Source: a bacterium
Lineage (GTDB): Bacteria > Actinomycetota > Acidimicrobiia > Spongiisociales > Spongiisociaceae
Length of the DNA: 45,453 nt
Direction: 5' to 3'
Assembly (NCBI GenBank): GCA_028821235.1
Contig: JAPPGV010000148.1
Location: forward strand, 1-45,453
Below are positions 33,708-43,042 of the stretch, piece after piece. Numbering within the stretch: position 1 is the first letter of the stretch; each line of letters opens with the position of its first letter. The translations under genes and the position numbers were made by a program. Under the pieces are notes generated by a model. The model was not told where the DNA came from. It did no database searches and saw only the letters and a program-made list of their open reading frames with translations.

Positions 33708-34622
33708 TCATCGCGCCGCCTCGTCGGGGACCGGCCACAGCCAGGCCGCCCCCAGGACGCCCCCGGAGTCGCCGTGCCGGTTCCTTGCCAGGCGGGTGGC
33801 CACGCCATCGGAGAATATCCACTTTCCCCACCTTTGCGGCACCTCCTCGTAGAGTTGATCCGCGTTCGACAAGCCGCCGCCCAGGACCACGACCTCGGGA
33901 TCGAGGACGTTGATCACCACCGCCAGGGCCCTCGCCAGGCGGGTGGCGTAGTGATCGAACACCGCGGTGGCTACCGCGTCGCCATCGATACGGTCCATGA
34001 CCTGCTCAGCCGTCAGTTCCATCCCGCCGGATCGCCGGTACTCACGGGCCACCGCCGGACCGGACAGGTAGACCTCCACGCAGTCGGTCCTCCCGCAGTA
34101 GCAGGCCCGCCCGCCCGTCTCGGCCGGTTGGGGGTTGTGACCCCATTCCCCGGCGATGCGGTTGGGGCCGGCCTGGAGGGTTCGGTCGATCACCAGGCCG
34201 CCGCCCACGCCGGTTCCCAGGATCACGCCGAACACGGTCTGGGCCCCCACGCCTGCTCCCGTTACCGCCTCGGCCAGTGCGAAACAGTCGGCGTCGTTGG
34301 CCAGCCGCACCGGCCTTCCCAGCGCCGTTTCCAGGTCGCGATCAAGGGGTCGGCCGTTCAGCGCCACCGAGTTGGAGTTGCGCAGCAGCCCCGAGAAAGG
34401 GGAGATGGCCCCGGGCGTTCCGATCCCGACGGTGCCCTGCCCACCGGCGCCGGCCTCCACCTCGCGGATCAGCTCCACCACCGCCCGGACGGTGCCCTCG
34501 TAGTCCCCGGCCGGCGTCGGAACCCGCTTCCTGACCAGCACCCGCCCGCCGGGGTCGAGCACGGCGCCCTCGATCTTGGTGCCACCCAGGTCGATCCCGA
34601 CCCGGAGCCCACCCCCGCTCAT
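33708..34622 (-). CDS. ROK-family sugar kinase
   Basis: 304 residues. ATP-phosphate motif VGIDLGGTKIEGAVLD at the N-terminus; catalytic LANDADCFALAEA; ILGTGVGGGLV; EWGHNPQP; and the ROK zinc site ACYCGRTDCVEVYLSG (Cys-x-Cys-x4-Cys). It probably phosphorylates glucose, fructose or an N-acetyl-hexosamine; the specificity cannot be read. ATG at 34622 overlaps the lnt stop (ATGA), so the gene is coupled to it. Confidence 0.9.
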   Translation of the reverse strand: MSGGGLRVGIDLGGTKIEGAVLDPGGRVLVRKRVPTPAGDYEGTVRAVVELIREVEAGAGGQGTVGIGTPGAISPFSGLLRNSNSVALNGRPLDRDLETALGRPVRLANDADCFALAEAVTGAGVGAQTVFGVILGTGVGGGLVIDRTLQAGPNRIAGEWGHNPQPAETGGRACYCGRTDCVEVYLSGPAVAREYRRSGGMELTAEQVMDRIDGDAVATAVFDHYATRLARALAVVINVLDPEVVVLGGGLSNADQLYEEVPQRWGKWIFSDGVATRLARNRHGDSGGVLGAAWLWPVPDEAAR

Positions 34623-36097
34623 GCCCGTTCTTCCCTCCTGATGAGGCCGGCGACCCGCAGCCCCAGATAGGCGAGCATCGCCCCGACCTGGAGCCAATCG
34701 CCCCAGCGGACGTAGAGGGTGGGGCCGGCCGTCCGGGCCGCGGGGACGCCGGCGGCGGTGGTGGTCTCGAAGAGCTCGGTCCGGCTCTCCACCCGCCCGT
34801 CGGCGTGGACGAAGGCGGACTTGCCGGTAACCGCGGCGTGCACCAGGTCCACTCCCAGCTCCGCCGCTCTCATCCGGCTGATGGCGATCATCTGGTCGCT
34901 GGCCGGCGTCCTGCCGAAGGAGGCCTCGTTGGTCGCCAGCACCAGGAACGCCGCTCCCGCCCTCACCGCCTCCCGCTCGTAGCGGGCGTAGGCCCCTTCG
35001 TAACTGATGACGGATCCGAACCGGACTCCGTCGAGGTCGAACAGCACCTGCTCCCGGCCCCGGACCATGTCCCGGGGCACCCGGTCGAGGGCCGGCACCA
35101 CCTGGAAGAGGGGGCGGAGGGGCACGTACTCGCCGAACGGCACCGGGTGCCGTTTGCGGTAGGTGCCGACGATGGCGCCGCTGGGCCCGAAGACCATGTT
35201 GAGGTTGTCGAAGTGACCGGGTCCCGCGTCCAGGTCTCCCCCCACCAGGAGCGTCGCGTCAAGCCGGACGGCTTCGGCGCCGATGGCCCCGGCCACCGCG
35301 GGATCCCGGAGCGGGTCGGCGCTGCCTCCGGTGGAGCTCTCGGGCCAGACCACCAGGTCGGGACCGGGTTCCAGGGCGCGGGTCAGCGCCAGGTGGCTCT
35401 CGTAGATGAGCCGGCGCTCGCCCAGGCACCGCGTCCCGGGGCAGGGGGAGTTCCCCTGCACGATCGTCACCGACCGGGTTTCGCCCTCCGGTATTGCCGG
35501 CCAGACGTTCCCGGCCAGCCCCAGGATCACCACACCCCCGGACACGGCCGCCAGGACCTTCCAGGACAGGCGGCGGCGAAGCACCAGAACGGCCACCGCC
35601 GCCACCGCCGCCAGCAGGACTCCCCAGCCGGTGGCTCCAATCCACTGGGCGGAGGGCCGCAGGGGCGTGGCGCCGGCCATGACGCCGATCGATCCCCAGG
35701 GAAAGCCGCCGAAGGGCCACCGCACCCGCAGGAACTCCGCCAGCGCCCCCGCTCCCGCCGTCGCCAGCACGAACGTCCAGGGGGCGGCGTCCCGGTAGCG
35801 GAATATTCCGCCGGCGGCGATGAGGAAGGCCAGGGCCTGCACCATCGCCAGCGGGTAGTAGGCGATCAGCTCCACCTCGATGAGCCAGGAGAGGATGACT
35901 GCGAAGTAGGCCAGCCCGAACAGGTAGCCGGACCACAGGGCGACCGCTCGGGTGCCGGCCGTCGCCACCAGCCAGACGAATCCCACCAGGCCCAACCAGG
36001 CGAGGGAGGTCCACTCGTACGGTGGGTAGCCGAGAGCCAGCATGATGCCCGCCAGCAACGCGCCGACCAGCCGCAGGGTTGTCACCGTCCGTGCCAC
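34619..36097 (-). CDS. lnt: Apolipoprotein N-acyltransferase, catalytic Cys replaced by Ser
   Basis: 492 residues. The first ~190 residues hold about six to seven membrane segments; the C-terminal half is a nitrilase-like domain. Lnt catalyses the last step of lipoprotein maturation, N-acylating the lipidated Cys. The Glu of VVWPESSTGGS (about 252) and Lys of YRKRHPVPFGEYVPL (about 314) of the E-K-C triad are present. The third motif, usually ICYE, reads ISYE here (codon AGT, about residue 365). GTG at 36097 is the best start. The Ser may be lineage-wide or may indicate altered or lost activity. Two lipoproteins (24566, 25441) and the foldase lie in the same window. Confidence 0.85.
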   Translation of the reverse strand: MARTVTTLRLVGALLAGIMLALGYPPYEWTSLAWLGLVGFVWLVATAGTRAVALWSGYLFGLAYFAVILSWLIEVELIAYYPLAMVQALAFLIAAGGIFRYRDAAPWTFVLATAGAGALAEFLRVRWPFGGFPWGSIGVMAGATPLRPSAQWIGATGWGVLLAAVAAVAVLVLRRRLSWKVLAAVSGGVVILGLAGNVWPAIPEGETRSVTIVQGNSPCPGTRCLGERRLIYESHLALTRALEPGPDLVVWPESSTGGSADPLRDPAVAGAIGAEAVRLDATLLVGGDLDAGPGHFDNLNMVFGPSGAIVGTYRKRHPVPFGEYVPLRPLFQVVPALDRVPRDMVRGREQVLFDLDGVRFGSVISYEGAYARYEREAVRAGAAFLVLATNEASFGRTPASDQMIAISRMRAAELGVDLVHAAVTGKSAFVHADGRVESRTELFETTTAAGVPAARTAGPTLYVRWGDWLQVGAMLAYLGLRVAGLIRREERA

Positions 36098-36245
36098 CGG
36101 CGGGATTGTACGGCGCGTCCGGCGCTCTTCTATTACCCGGAATCCGGCGTGCCTGGCCGTAAGATGATGCGCTATCACGCACCGGATGGCAACGGCGGGG
36201 CGGCGCGCCCCCGAACCGCCATTCACAGTTCATAGTCCAAGGAGG

Positions 36246-36270
36246 CCTGTCTGCGAGACAACCAGGGGTG
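36246..36270 (+). mobile_element. Remnant of the dispersed palindromic element
   Basis: The ~25-base segment CCTGTCTGCGAGACAACCAG and following bases align with the left end of copies 1 and 4 (CTGTCTGCGAAACAACCGGG) with a few changes. The right end and centre are missing. It lies just upstream of the inositol monophosphatase gene, in its leader. Confidence 0.45.
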
Positions 36271-36342
36271 TTCCGGCGGCCGCGGGCGGATCGTCCGGCA
36301 TCCTACGCCGGGACTATTCGGGTGACCACCGGAGCCTTGAAC

Positions 36343-37149
36343 GTGGAGTTGCGGACCGACCTGGACGTGGCGATCGCCGCGGCGCGGGCCGGCGCCCGAG
36401 TGGTGCGCCGGTCGTTCGGGCGGGACTTCGACCCGGACCTCAAGAGCGTGGTCGATCCGGTGACAGAGGTGGACCGGGCCGCCGAGGCGGCCATCCGGGA
36501 CGTCCTGAGCACCATGCGCCCCGAGGATGAGGTGCTGGGCGAGGAAGGGGGCGGCCAGACCGAGGCGGTAGGGCGGCGGTGGATCGTGGATCCCCTTGAC
36601 GGCACCGTCAACTTCCTGCACGGCCACCCGCACGTGTCCACTTCCGTGGGGCTCTGGGACGCGGACGAGCCGGTGGCGGGCGTAGTAGTCGATGTGATGC
36701 GGGGAGAGTTGTTCACCGCAGCCCGGGGGCAGGGCGCCTACCTGGACGGCCGGCCCATCCGCGTCTCCTCCAAGACCAGGCTCCAGGAGTGCCTGGTCGG
36801 AACCGGATTCCCCTACGACCGCCACCTCCACGGCCCGGCCTACACCGCCGCGGCGGGGGAGGTGATGAAGCGGGTGCGGGACATACGCCGGCTCGGGTCG
36901 GCCGCTCTGGACTTCGCCTGGGTGGCCTGCGGGCGCTTCGACGGGTTCTGGGAGTTCGGCATCTATCCGTGGGATGTGGCGGCGGGGTTGTTGCTGGTCG
37001 AGGAAGCAGGCGGTTTGACGGCCGACATGACGACAAGCCCGGCCGGGGTGGACTCCACCCACTTCATCATCGCCGGGCCCGGAATACACGAACCGCTGGT
37101 GAACCTGATCCGCTCCCTCGCCCCACCCCATGTTCGGGCCGGTACTTGA
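36343..37149 (+). CDS. Inositol monophosphatase family protein
   Basis: 268 residues from GTG 36343 (SD GGAG eight bases upstream); GTG 36322 or an ATG at 36268 are longer options. The Mg-dependent phosphatase motifs are complete: VLGEEGGG, WIVDPLDGTVNFLHG (DPLDGTxN) and YPWDVAAGLLLVEEAGG. Substrate may be inositol-1-phosphate, histidinol-phosphate or fructose bisphosphate; the sequence does not separate them. The gene ends within the DUF695-like frame by a 20-base overlap. Confidence 0.9.
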   Translation: MELRTDLDVAIAAARAGARVVRRSFGRDFDPDLKSVVDPVTEVDRAAEAAIRDVLSTMRPEDEVLGEEGGGQTEAVGRRWIVDPLDGTVNFLHGHPHVSTSVGLWDADEPVAGVVVDVMRGELFTAARGQGAYLDGRPIRVSSKTRLQECLVGTGFPYDRHLHGPAYTAAAGEVMKRVRDIRRLGSAALDFAWVACGRFDGFWEFGIYPWDVAAGLLLVEEAGGLTADMTTSPAGVDSTHFIIAGPGIHEPLVNLIRSLAPPHVRAGT

Positions 37150-38137
37150 GCGGCCCGACCGGGTTGGCTCCCTCCCGGTGACGGCCGGCGATGCCATCGC
37201 GGCGTTCTGGCGGGAGTGGCCGGTGCTGCGGGACCTGCTGGAACAGGAACTGGCTCAGGGCGAGTATGGGGACGGCACCGAGCAGCTGACGGACCTGACG
37301 GAGGCGATCGATCCCGGACTCGAGTGGGATCTGCTGCCCGGACTCGAAGCCCGGCACGCGCTGTGCCTGAGCGCCGCCTCGGACCCTGCCCTGCGCCCGC
37401 TCACCGAACGGTGGGTCCGGGCTGCGCCCGAACCCGATGGGGGTTGGGAGTACCACCCGGCCAGGATCCCCGTCACGCCGGTCGCGCTCGCGGTGGCGAA
37501 CCTCCGGATACACCCGCGCGATGTCCTGGTGGTGATCGAGCCCGACCAGAGCCGCGAGGAGCTGAACCTGACCGTAGGCCATCCCGACTTCGGCGGCCTG
37601 GATGAAGTCCTGCAGCTCCAGGTGGTGTTCCGCCTCCTGGACGACCTCCTGGGCGAGGACCTCATGGAGAGCTGGGTCGGGTCGGTGGACGTGGTCCCCC
37701 ATCCGCTCTCCTGGGGGGTGCCGCTACTCGACCTGGCGGACGAGGTCGACCGCCACTCGGGCCTGGCCACGGGCCGGAGGTGGGAGTTCATCGAGGAGGA
37801 GGACGAGGAGCTGGGGGACAGCCGGCTCTTCATCAACCGGGCCCTCAAGAGGCTCGACCACCTGGACCTGGACTTCGTGGTGACGGTCAGCATCGAGGTC
37901 CAGTCGTTCGACCCGGTGCTGGTCAGGGAGGTGGAGAAGGACCTGGCCGAGTCCCTGGGCACCGAGGGCGTGATCTACGCCCATCGAGCCTTCGATGACT
38001 TCACCGTGCTCTACGCCTACGTGGGGGAGGGAGTGGCCGACGACGTCCGGCGGCTGGCCGACCGGTGGTCACCCCAGGTCTACGAGGTGATGGTGGAGCC
38101 CGATCCCGCGTGGGACACCTACGAGGACATGCGTTAG
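37130..38137 (+). CDS. Unknown protein, DUF695-like C-terminus
   Basis: 335 residues, acidic and soluble, no membrane segment. The last third, FDDFTVLYAYVGEG through YEVMVEPDPAWDTYEDM, resembles DUF695 domains; I am moderately sure. The first ~200 residues include WEYHPARIP and a run of alternating hydrophobic strands that fit no domain I know. It overlaps the phosphatase gene by 20 bases and ends one base before the M3 peptidase start (TAGATG), so it is in the middle of a three-gene unit. The start is uncertain; a GTG at 37180 is possible. Confidence 0.75.
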   Translation: MFGPVLERPDRVGSLPVTAGDAIAAFWREWPVLRDLLEQELAQGEYGDGTEQLTDLTEAIDPGLEWDLLPGLEARHALCLSAASDPALRPLTERWVRAAPEPDGGWEYHPARIPVTPVALAVANLRIHPRDVLVVIEPDQSREELNLTVGHPDFGGLDEVLQLQVVFRLLDDLLGEDLMESWVGSVDVVPHPLSWGVPLLDLADEVDRHSGLATGRRWEFIEEEDEELGDSRLFINRALKRLDHLDLDFVVTVSIEVQSFDPVLVREVEKDLAESLGTEGVIYAHRAFDDFTVLYAYVGEGVADDVRRLADRWSPQVYEVMVEPDPAWDTYEDMR

Positions 38138-40108
38138 ATGAACGCGCCACAGACGCTCTTCGACTACCCGTCCGTGACAGCCGAGTCGGTGGCCACCGCC
38201 GTGGAAGCGGCCATCGCCCGCGGTGAGGATCTGGTCGAGGAGATCCTCTCGGTGCAGGGTCCGCGCACGTTCGCCAACACCCTGCGGCCCTTCGAGGAGG
38301 TGGCTCGCCTGGGCTCCGTCGCGTACGGCAGGGGACCCTTCCTGGGCCAGGTGGCCACGGACGAGGCGGTCCGGACGGCCGCCCGGGAGGGCGAGGAGCG
38401 CTTGGAGAAGTGGGCCCTCGACCTGATCTCGCGGCGTGATCTGTACCGGGCCATCCGTGACTACGCGGGCACCGAAGACGCCGGGGCGCTGGCAGGCGAG
38501 CCGGCGCGAGCCCTCGATCACGTCCTGCGCGACTTCCGCATGGCCGGTCACGAGCTGGGCGAGGAGGACCGGTCCCGCGTACGGGAGCTGCTCACCCGCC
38601 TGGTCAGCTGCCAGGTCGCGTTCTCCGCCGCCCTGGCCGAGTACGAGGACCACCTCGAGGTCACCGAGGACGACCTCGAGGGCATGCCCGACTCGTACGT
38701 GGCACAGCTGGCGCCGGGAGAGTCCGAGGGTTCCTACCGCATCACGATGGCCTATCCAGATGTGATCCCGTTCATGGAGAACTCCCCGCGCCGCGACCTG
38801 AGGCAGGCGCTGGCCCACAAGTTCGGCAACCGGGCCAGGGATGCGAACACGCCGGTTCTCGAAGAGGCCCTGGCGATCCGGGCCCGGCTGGCCTCCATCT
38901 TCGGCGCCGGTTCCTGGGCGCACCACAGCATGGTGAAGAAGATGGCACGGCGGCCCGAGGCGGTGACCGACTTCTACGGGTCGATCCTCGGCCGCCTGAC
39001 CGAGGCGGGCCTCCGGGAGCGGGCCGCCATGGAGCGGCTGCTCGAGGCACAGGGCTATGAGCTGCCTGTCCAGCCCTGGGACCGCGCCTACTGCCAGAAC
39101 GAGCAGATGAAGCGGGACTACGGGGTGGACCCTCTGGAGGTGGCCCCCTACTTCCCCAAGGACCGGGTGATCGAAGGGATGTTCGAGATCACCCAGCGGG
39201 TGTTCGGTCTCACCTACCGGCAGGTCGATGCGCCGGTCTGGCACGAGGAGGTGCTGGCGTACCGGATCACCGATACCGCCTCGGGCGAGCTGGTGGCCCA
39301 CTTCTACATGGACCTGCATCCCCGCGACGGCAAGTTCGGGCACGCCGCCGCCTTCCCGCTGGCGCCCGGCGGGATGGACATCGAGGGCGGCCTCCGCCGG
39401 CCGGTGAGCGCCATGGTGGCGAACCTGACCCGGCCCACTCCGGACGGTCCCTCGTTGCTCCTGCACCACGAGGTGGTCACCCTGTTCCACGAGTTCGGCC
39501 ACATCCTCCACATATCGCTCTCGAGGGCCGAGATGGCGCGGTTCAGCGGCGCCCGGACCGAATGGGATTTCGTGGAGGCGCCGTCCCAGATCATGGAGAA
39601 CTGGTGCTGGATTCCCGACGTGCTCCGGACCTTCGCCCGCCACCACGCCACCGGGCTGCCGATCCCACCGGACCTGGTGGCCCGCCTCACCGATGCCAGG
39701 AACCTGAACGTCGCCCTCTTCAACCTGCGCCAGGTGATGCTCGGCCAGATGGACATGGATCTCCACACCACCCTCGATCCGGTCGATCTGGAGGCGGTGT
39801 TACGGAGCCGGGCCCGGACGGGACTCCTCCCGCACCACGAGGGCACCTTCATGCTCTCGTCTTTCGGCCACCTGCTGGGCGGGTACGACGCCGGCTACTA
39901 CGGATACCTGTGGGCCGAGGTGTTCGGCCAGGACATGTTCAGCCGCTTCGCCGAAGAGGGGGTGCTCTCCACCGAGGTGGGGATGGCCTACCGCCGCAAG
40001 GTGCTGGAGCCCGGCGGGACCAGGGACGCCATCGACCTGTTGGAGGACTTCCTCGGGCGGGAGCCCCGCAGCGATGCCTTCTTCCGCAAGCTGGGCCTCG
40101 AGGGCTGA
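38138..40108 (+). CDS. M3-family oligoendopeptidase
   Basis: 656 residues, a cytosolic zinc oligopeptidase of the thimet/oligopeptidase A group. Catalytic motif HEVVTLFHEFGHILHISL (HEFGH, about residue 452), followed by the downstream Glu-containing region FVEAPSQIMENW. YPDVIPFMENSPRR and FNLRQVMLGQMDMDLH are family segments. The N-terminal ~200 residues are helical, as expected of the substrate-channel lid. The ATG directly follows the stop of the preceding gene, giving tight coupling. Confidence 0.93.
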   Translation: MNAPQTLFDYPSVTAESVATAVEAAIARGEDLVEEILSVQGPRTFANTLRPFEEVARLGSVAYGRGPFLGQVATDEAVRTAAREGEERLEKWALDLISRRDLYRAIRDYAGTEDAGALAGEPARALDHVLRDFRMAGHELGEEDRSRVRELLTRLVSCQVAFSAALAEYEDHLEVTEDDLEGMPDSYVAQLAPGESEGSYRITMAYPDVIPFMENSPRRDLRQALAHKFGNRARDANTPVLEEALAIRARLASIFGAGSWAHHSMVKKMARRPEAVTDFYGSILGRLTEAGLRERAAMERLLEAQGYELPVQPWDRAYCQNEQMKRDYGVDPLEVAPYFPKDRVIEGMFEITQRVFGLTYRQVDAPVWHEEVLAYRITDTASGELVAHFYMDLHPRDGKFGHAAAFPLAPGGMDIEGGLRRPVSAMVANLTRPTPDGPSLLLHHEVVTLFHEFGHILHISLSRAEMARFSGARTEWDFVEAPSQIMENWCWIPDVLRTFARHHATGLPIPPDLVARLTDARNLNVALFNLRQVMLGQMDMDLHTTLDPVDLEAVLRSRARTGLLPHHEGTFMLSSFGHLLGGYDAGYYGYLWAEVFGQDMFSRFAEEGVLSTEVGMAYRRKVLEPGGTRDAIDLLEDFLGREPRSDAFFRKLGLEG

Positions 40109-40143
40109 GCCTCCGGGCAGGAAGCCCAGCCCTCCTCTGGTTC

Positions 40144-40341
40144 TCAGGCTTGGGTAAGGATGTGGCCTCGGACCCGGGGGAAGTTGACGGGAGCGTGGGC
40201 GTTGCAGTAGTCCCGGCGGTTGTAGATGGATATCTTGGTGGAGCACCCATCGAGGCGGCAGACCCGACCACTCTGGTAGGAACGGGACGGCCGCACGCCG
40301 CCTTGCAGTCGGAGGCCGGCTAGAGCTTCAGACACGATCAC
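40144..40341 (-). CDS. Small Cys/His-rich protein (putative zinc site)
   Basis: 65 residues, opposite in direction to its neighbours. CRLDGCSTKISIYNRRDYCNAH gives a C-x4-C-x13-C-xx-H set (split here as CRLDGC then YCNAH), a pattern seen in small actinobacterial proteins of unknown role. GTG at 40341 has GAGGAAAG upstream. The gene lies between the M3 peptidase and the copper genes. Sequence 40342-40566 is non-coding and holds the promoter regions. Confidence 0.6.
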   Translation of the reverse strand: MIVSEALAGLRLQGGVRPSRSYQSGRVCRLDGCSTKISIYNRRDYCNAHAPVNFPRVRGHILTQA

Positions 40342-40566
40342 TCACTTTCCTCAGTCCCCCTGGCGTATCCGGTATAACGCCCCGCCCGGCGGCGTTGTTC
40401 CGTGTTCTTTCTCCGACTTCTAGGAACCGGGGCGCCTGCTCCGGATGCGCGAACAGTCGTGTGCTCAAGCCGGCAGGTCGCTGTCCGCGCTGTGCTCACT
40501 GCGTGAGGATCCGGGCTACGCTGGGACCAGCCTTCCCGTCACCCCCGCTAGTCCCAGGAGACCCAC

Positions 40567-40827
40567 ATGAGAGCAACAGACGCCGCTTCCACCGCCGATG
40601 CCGCCGAGGTGGTGTTCGAGGTATCCGGGATGACCTGTGGTTCGTGTGCGGCCCGTATCAAGGACGTGCTGGTCGAACAGGCCGGAGTGGAGGAGGCGGC
40701 GGTGGACGTCGCCTCGAACCGGGCCACGGTCGTGCTGGCCGCGCCGGGGACGGTTGACGGCCTGACCGCGGCGGTGGAGGGGATCGGCTACGGCCTCACC
40801 CCCGTCCCATCCGGGAGACCCGCATGA
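40567..40827 (+). CDS. copZ: Heavy-metal-associated domain protein (copper chaperone-like)
   Basis: 86 residues, a single HMA ferredoxin-like domain with [16 protein letters not shown] (metal-binding CxxC). It probably delivers Cu(I) to the ATPase downstream. At both protein and DNA level it is nearly the same as the first ~85 residues of CopA, including the leader just before each start, so it seems to be a tandem duplicate. It overlaps copA by 4 bases (ATGA). The GGAGACCC before its ATG recurs before the copA start. Confidence 0.88.
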   Translation: MRATDAASTADAAEVVFEVSGMTCGSCAARIKDVLVEQAGVEEAAVDVASNRATVVLAAPGTVDGLTAAVEGIGYGLTPVPSGRPA

Positions 40828-42998
40828 GCGCAACGGACGTCGCCGTTGCCGCCGATGCCGCCGAGGTGGTGTTCGACGTGTCCGGGATGACCTGTGGTTC
40901 GTGTGCGGCCCGTATCGAGAAGGTGCTGGTCGAACAGGTCGGTGTGGAGGGAGCGGCGGTGGATGTCGCTTCGAACCGGGCCATGGTCATGCTGGCCGCG
41001 CCGGGGACGGTTGACGGCCTGACCGCGGCGGTGGAGGAGATCGGCTACGGCCTGGCGCCCGTCCCCGCCAGGGAGGAGACCCGAGACGTCGAGCGCGAGG
41101 ATGCGCTGGAGCGCCGGATCGGGTGGCGGCGCTTCGTGGTGGCGGCAGTGCTGGCCGTTCCCACCATCGTCCTGGCCATGGGGGGTTTCGATGCCGTCTG
41201 GTCGGATTGGCTCCAGGGTGTTCTCGCCTCCGGAGCGGTTCTCTGGGCGGGGCGCACCTTCCATGTGGTGGCCTGGAAGCGGCTCCGCCACGGCGCGGCC
41301 AGCATGGACACGCTCATCAGCCTCGGCACGCTGGCCTCCTGGGGTTACTCGGTGTGGGCCCTCTTCTCCGGGGGAGCGCTCTTCTTCGAGACCGGCGCCG
41401 CCATAGTGATGTTCGTGCTGCTCGGCCGCTACCTGGAGGCGCGCGCCAAGGGCCGGGCCTCCCAGGCCGTGTCCCGGCTCCTCGAGCTCCGGGGCAACGA
41501 CGCCCGGGTGCTCCGCGGCGGGTCCTGGGTCACCGTTCCCATCGAGGAAGTGGTGGTGGGGGATCAGGTCGAGATCGTCCCCGGAGGCCGTGTCCCGGTC
41601 GACGGGACGGTGGTGGAAGGGGTCGGCGAGGTCGACGAGTCGATGCTGACCGGCGAGCCCATGCCGGTGGCGCGCCGGCCGGGAGACCGTGTCGTCGGGG
41701 GAACGGTCAACCAGACGGGTCGCCTGGTCATCGAGGTAACGGAGGTGGGCGAGGACACCGTTCTGGCCGAGGTGGTACGGATAGTCGAACGGTCCCGGGC
41801 CACCAAGGCCCCGATCCAGCGCCTGGCGGATCGGGTGTCGGGCGTCTTCGTCCCGGCGGTGGTGGTGGTGGCGGTGGCCACGCTGGTGGGCTGGCTGGTG
41901 GCGACCGGCGACTGGGCCGACGCCCTGCGCAGCGCGGTGGCGGTCCTGATCATCGCCTGTCCCTGCGCGCTCGGCCTGGCCACGCCCACGGCCATCGCGG
42001 TCGGAGCGGGGCGGGGCGCCGAGCTCGGCGTGATATTCCGCTCGGCCGAGGTGTTCGAGCGGATGGAGAAGCTGGAACGGGTGGCGCTCGACAAGACCGG
42101 CACGCTGACCACCGGGCAGATGACCCTCCACTCGGTGGAGTCCGACCATCCCGACTTCCTGGCGCGGGTGGCGGGCGTGGAGGCCGGCACCGGGCATCCG
42201 CTGGGCCGGGCGGTGGAGGCCGGGGCGATCGAGCGAGGTGTCCAGCCCTCGAAGGCCCGCGACGTCAGCGTGTTCCCCGGCTTGGGAGCGGAGGGCACCG
42301 TCGACGGCACGGTCGTGACGGTGGGAACGTCCGATCTGATGGAGAGCCGCGGGATGGCGGTGGGCACCCGCTGGACCGAGGTGCTGGACCGGGCCGGAGG
42401 CCGGGGCCGGACCGCCTTCCTGGCCGGCTGGGACGGCGCCGTCCACGGGGTGATGACGGTGAGCGACACCCCCCGAGCGTCATCGGCCGGCGCCATCGCC
42501 GCATTGGGTGAGCGGCAGTTCACCACAGCCATGCTCACCGGGGACGCCGCCACCGCCGCCCGGGTGGTGGCGGACCAGGTGGGCATCGCGGAGGTGCATG
42601 CCCGCCTCTCACCGCAGCAGAAGGCCAACCTCATAGAGTCCTGGCAGGGCGAGGGCCAGGCCGTGGCGTTCGTCGGGGACGGGGTCAACGACGCTCCGGC
42701 GCTGGCGGTGGCCTCGGTCGGGATGGGGATCGGCACCGGCAGCGACCTGGCCATCGAGACCGCCGACGTGAGCCTGATGTCGGGCAATCCGGCGCTGGCG
42801 GTGACCGCCATCGACCTGGCCCGACGCATCCTGCGCGGCATCCGGCAGAACCTCTGGTGGGCCTTCGCCTACAACGTGGCGGCCATCCCCCTGGCCGCGG
42901 CCGGGCTGCTCGACCCGATGGTCGCCTCCGTCGCCATGGCGCTGTCCAGCGTCTCGGTGGTGGCCAACAGCCTCCGCATGAGGAACTGGTCCCCCTAG
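40824..42998 (+). CDS. copA: Copper-exporting P1B-type ATPase
   Basis: 724 residues. One N-terminal HMA domain ([10 protein letters not shown], about 23-32) precedes eight membrane helices. Then the actuator with [10 protein letters not shown], the copper-site helix [18 protein letters not shown] (about 378), phosphorylation loop [11 protein letters not shown] (about 421), the HPLGRA nucleotide motif, and [20 protein letters not shown]. The last helices contain [12 protein letters not shown] and [12 protein letters not shown], which match Cu(I)-type ATPases. It exports copper from the cytosol. No CsoR or CueR regulator is adjacent. Confidence 0.95.
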   Translation: MSATDVAVAADAAEVVFDVSGMTCGSCAARIEKVLVEQVGVEGAAVDVASNRAMVMLAAPGTVDGLTAAVEEIGYGLAPVPAREETRDVEREDALERRIGWRRFVVAAVLAVPTIVLAMGGFDAVWSDWLQGVLASGAVLWAGRTFHVVAWKRLRHGAASMDTLISLGTLASWGYSVWALFSGGALFFETGAAIVMFVLLGRYLEARAKGRASQAVSRLLELRGNDARVLRGGSWVTVPIEEVVVGDQVEIVPGGRVPVDGTVVEGVGEVDESMLTGEPMPVARRPGDRVVGGTVNQTGRLVIEVTEVGEDTVLAEVVRIVERSRATKAPIQRLADRVSGVFVPAVVVVAVATLVGWLVATGDWADALRSAVAVLIIACPCALGLATPTAIAVGAGRGAELGVIFRSAEVFERMEKLERVALDKTGTLTTGQMTLHSVESDHPDFLARVAGVEAGTGHPLGRAVEAGAIERGVQPSKARDVSVFPGLGAEGTVDGTVVTVGTSDLMESRGMAVGTRWTEVLDRAGGRGRTAFLAGWDGAVHGVMTVSDTPRASSAGAIAALGERQFTTAMLTGDAATAARVVADQVGIAEVHARLSPQQKANLIESWQGEGQAVAFVGDGVNDAPALAVASVGMGIGTGSDLAIETADVSLMSGNPALAVTAIDLARRILRGIRQNLWWAFAYNVAAIPLAAAGLLDPMVASVAMALSSVSVVANSLRMRNWSP

Positions 42999-43042
42999 CC
43001 GGGGCTTCCGCTTGATGGCTCCCCTCGCTACGATTCCTTAGC

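Noticed and set aside
35259-36233. Alternative minus-strand frame over lnt
   Set aside because: It overlaps lnt in another frame and is Arg/Gly/Pro-rich without a domain; lnt has clear motifs.
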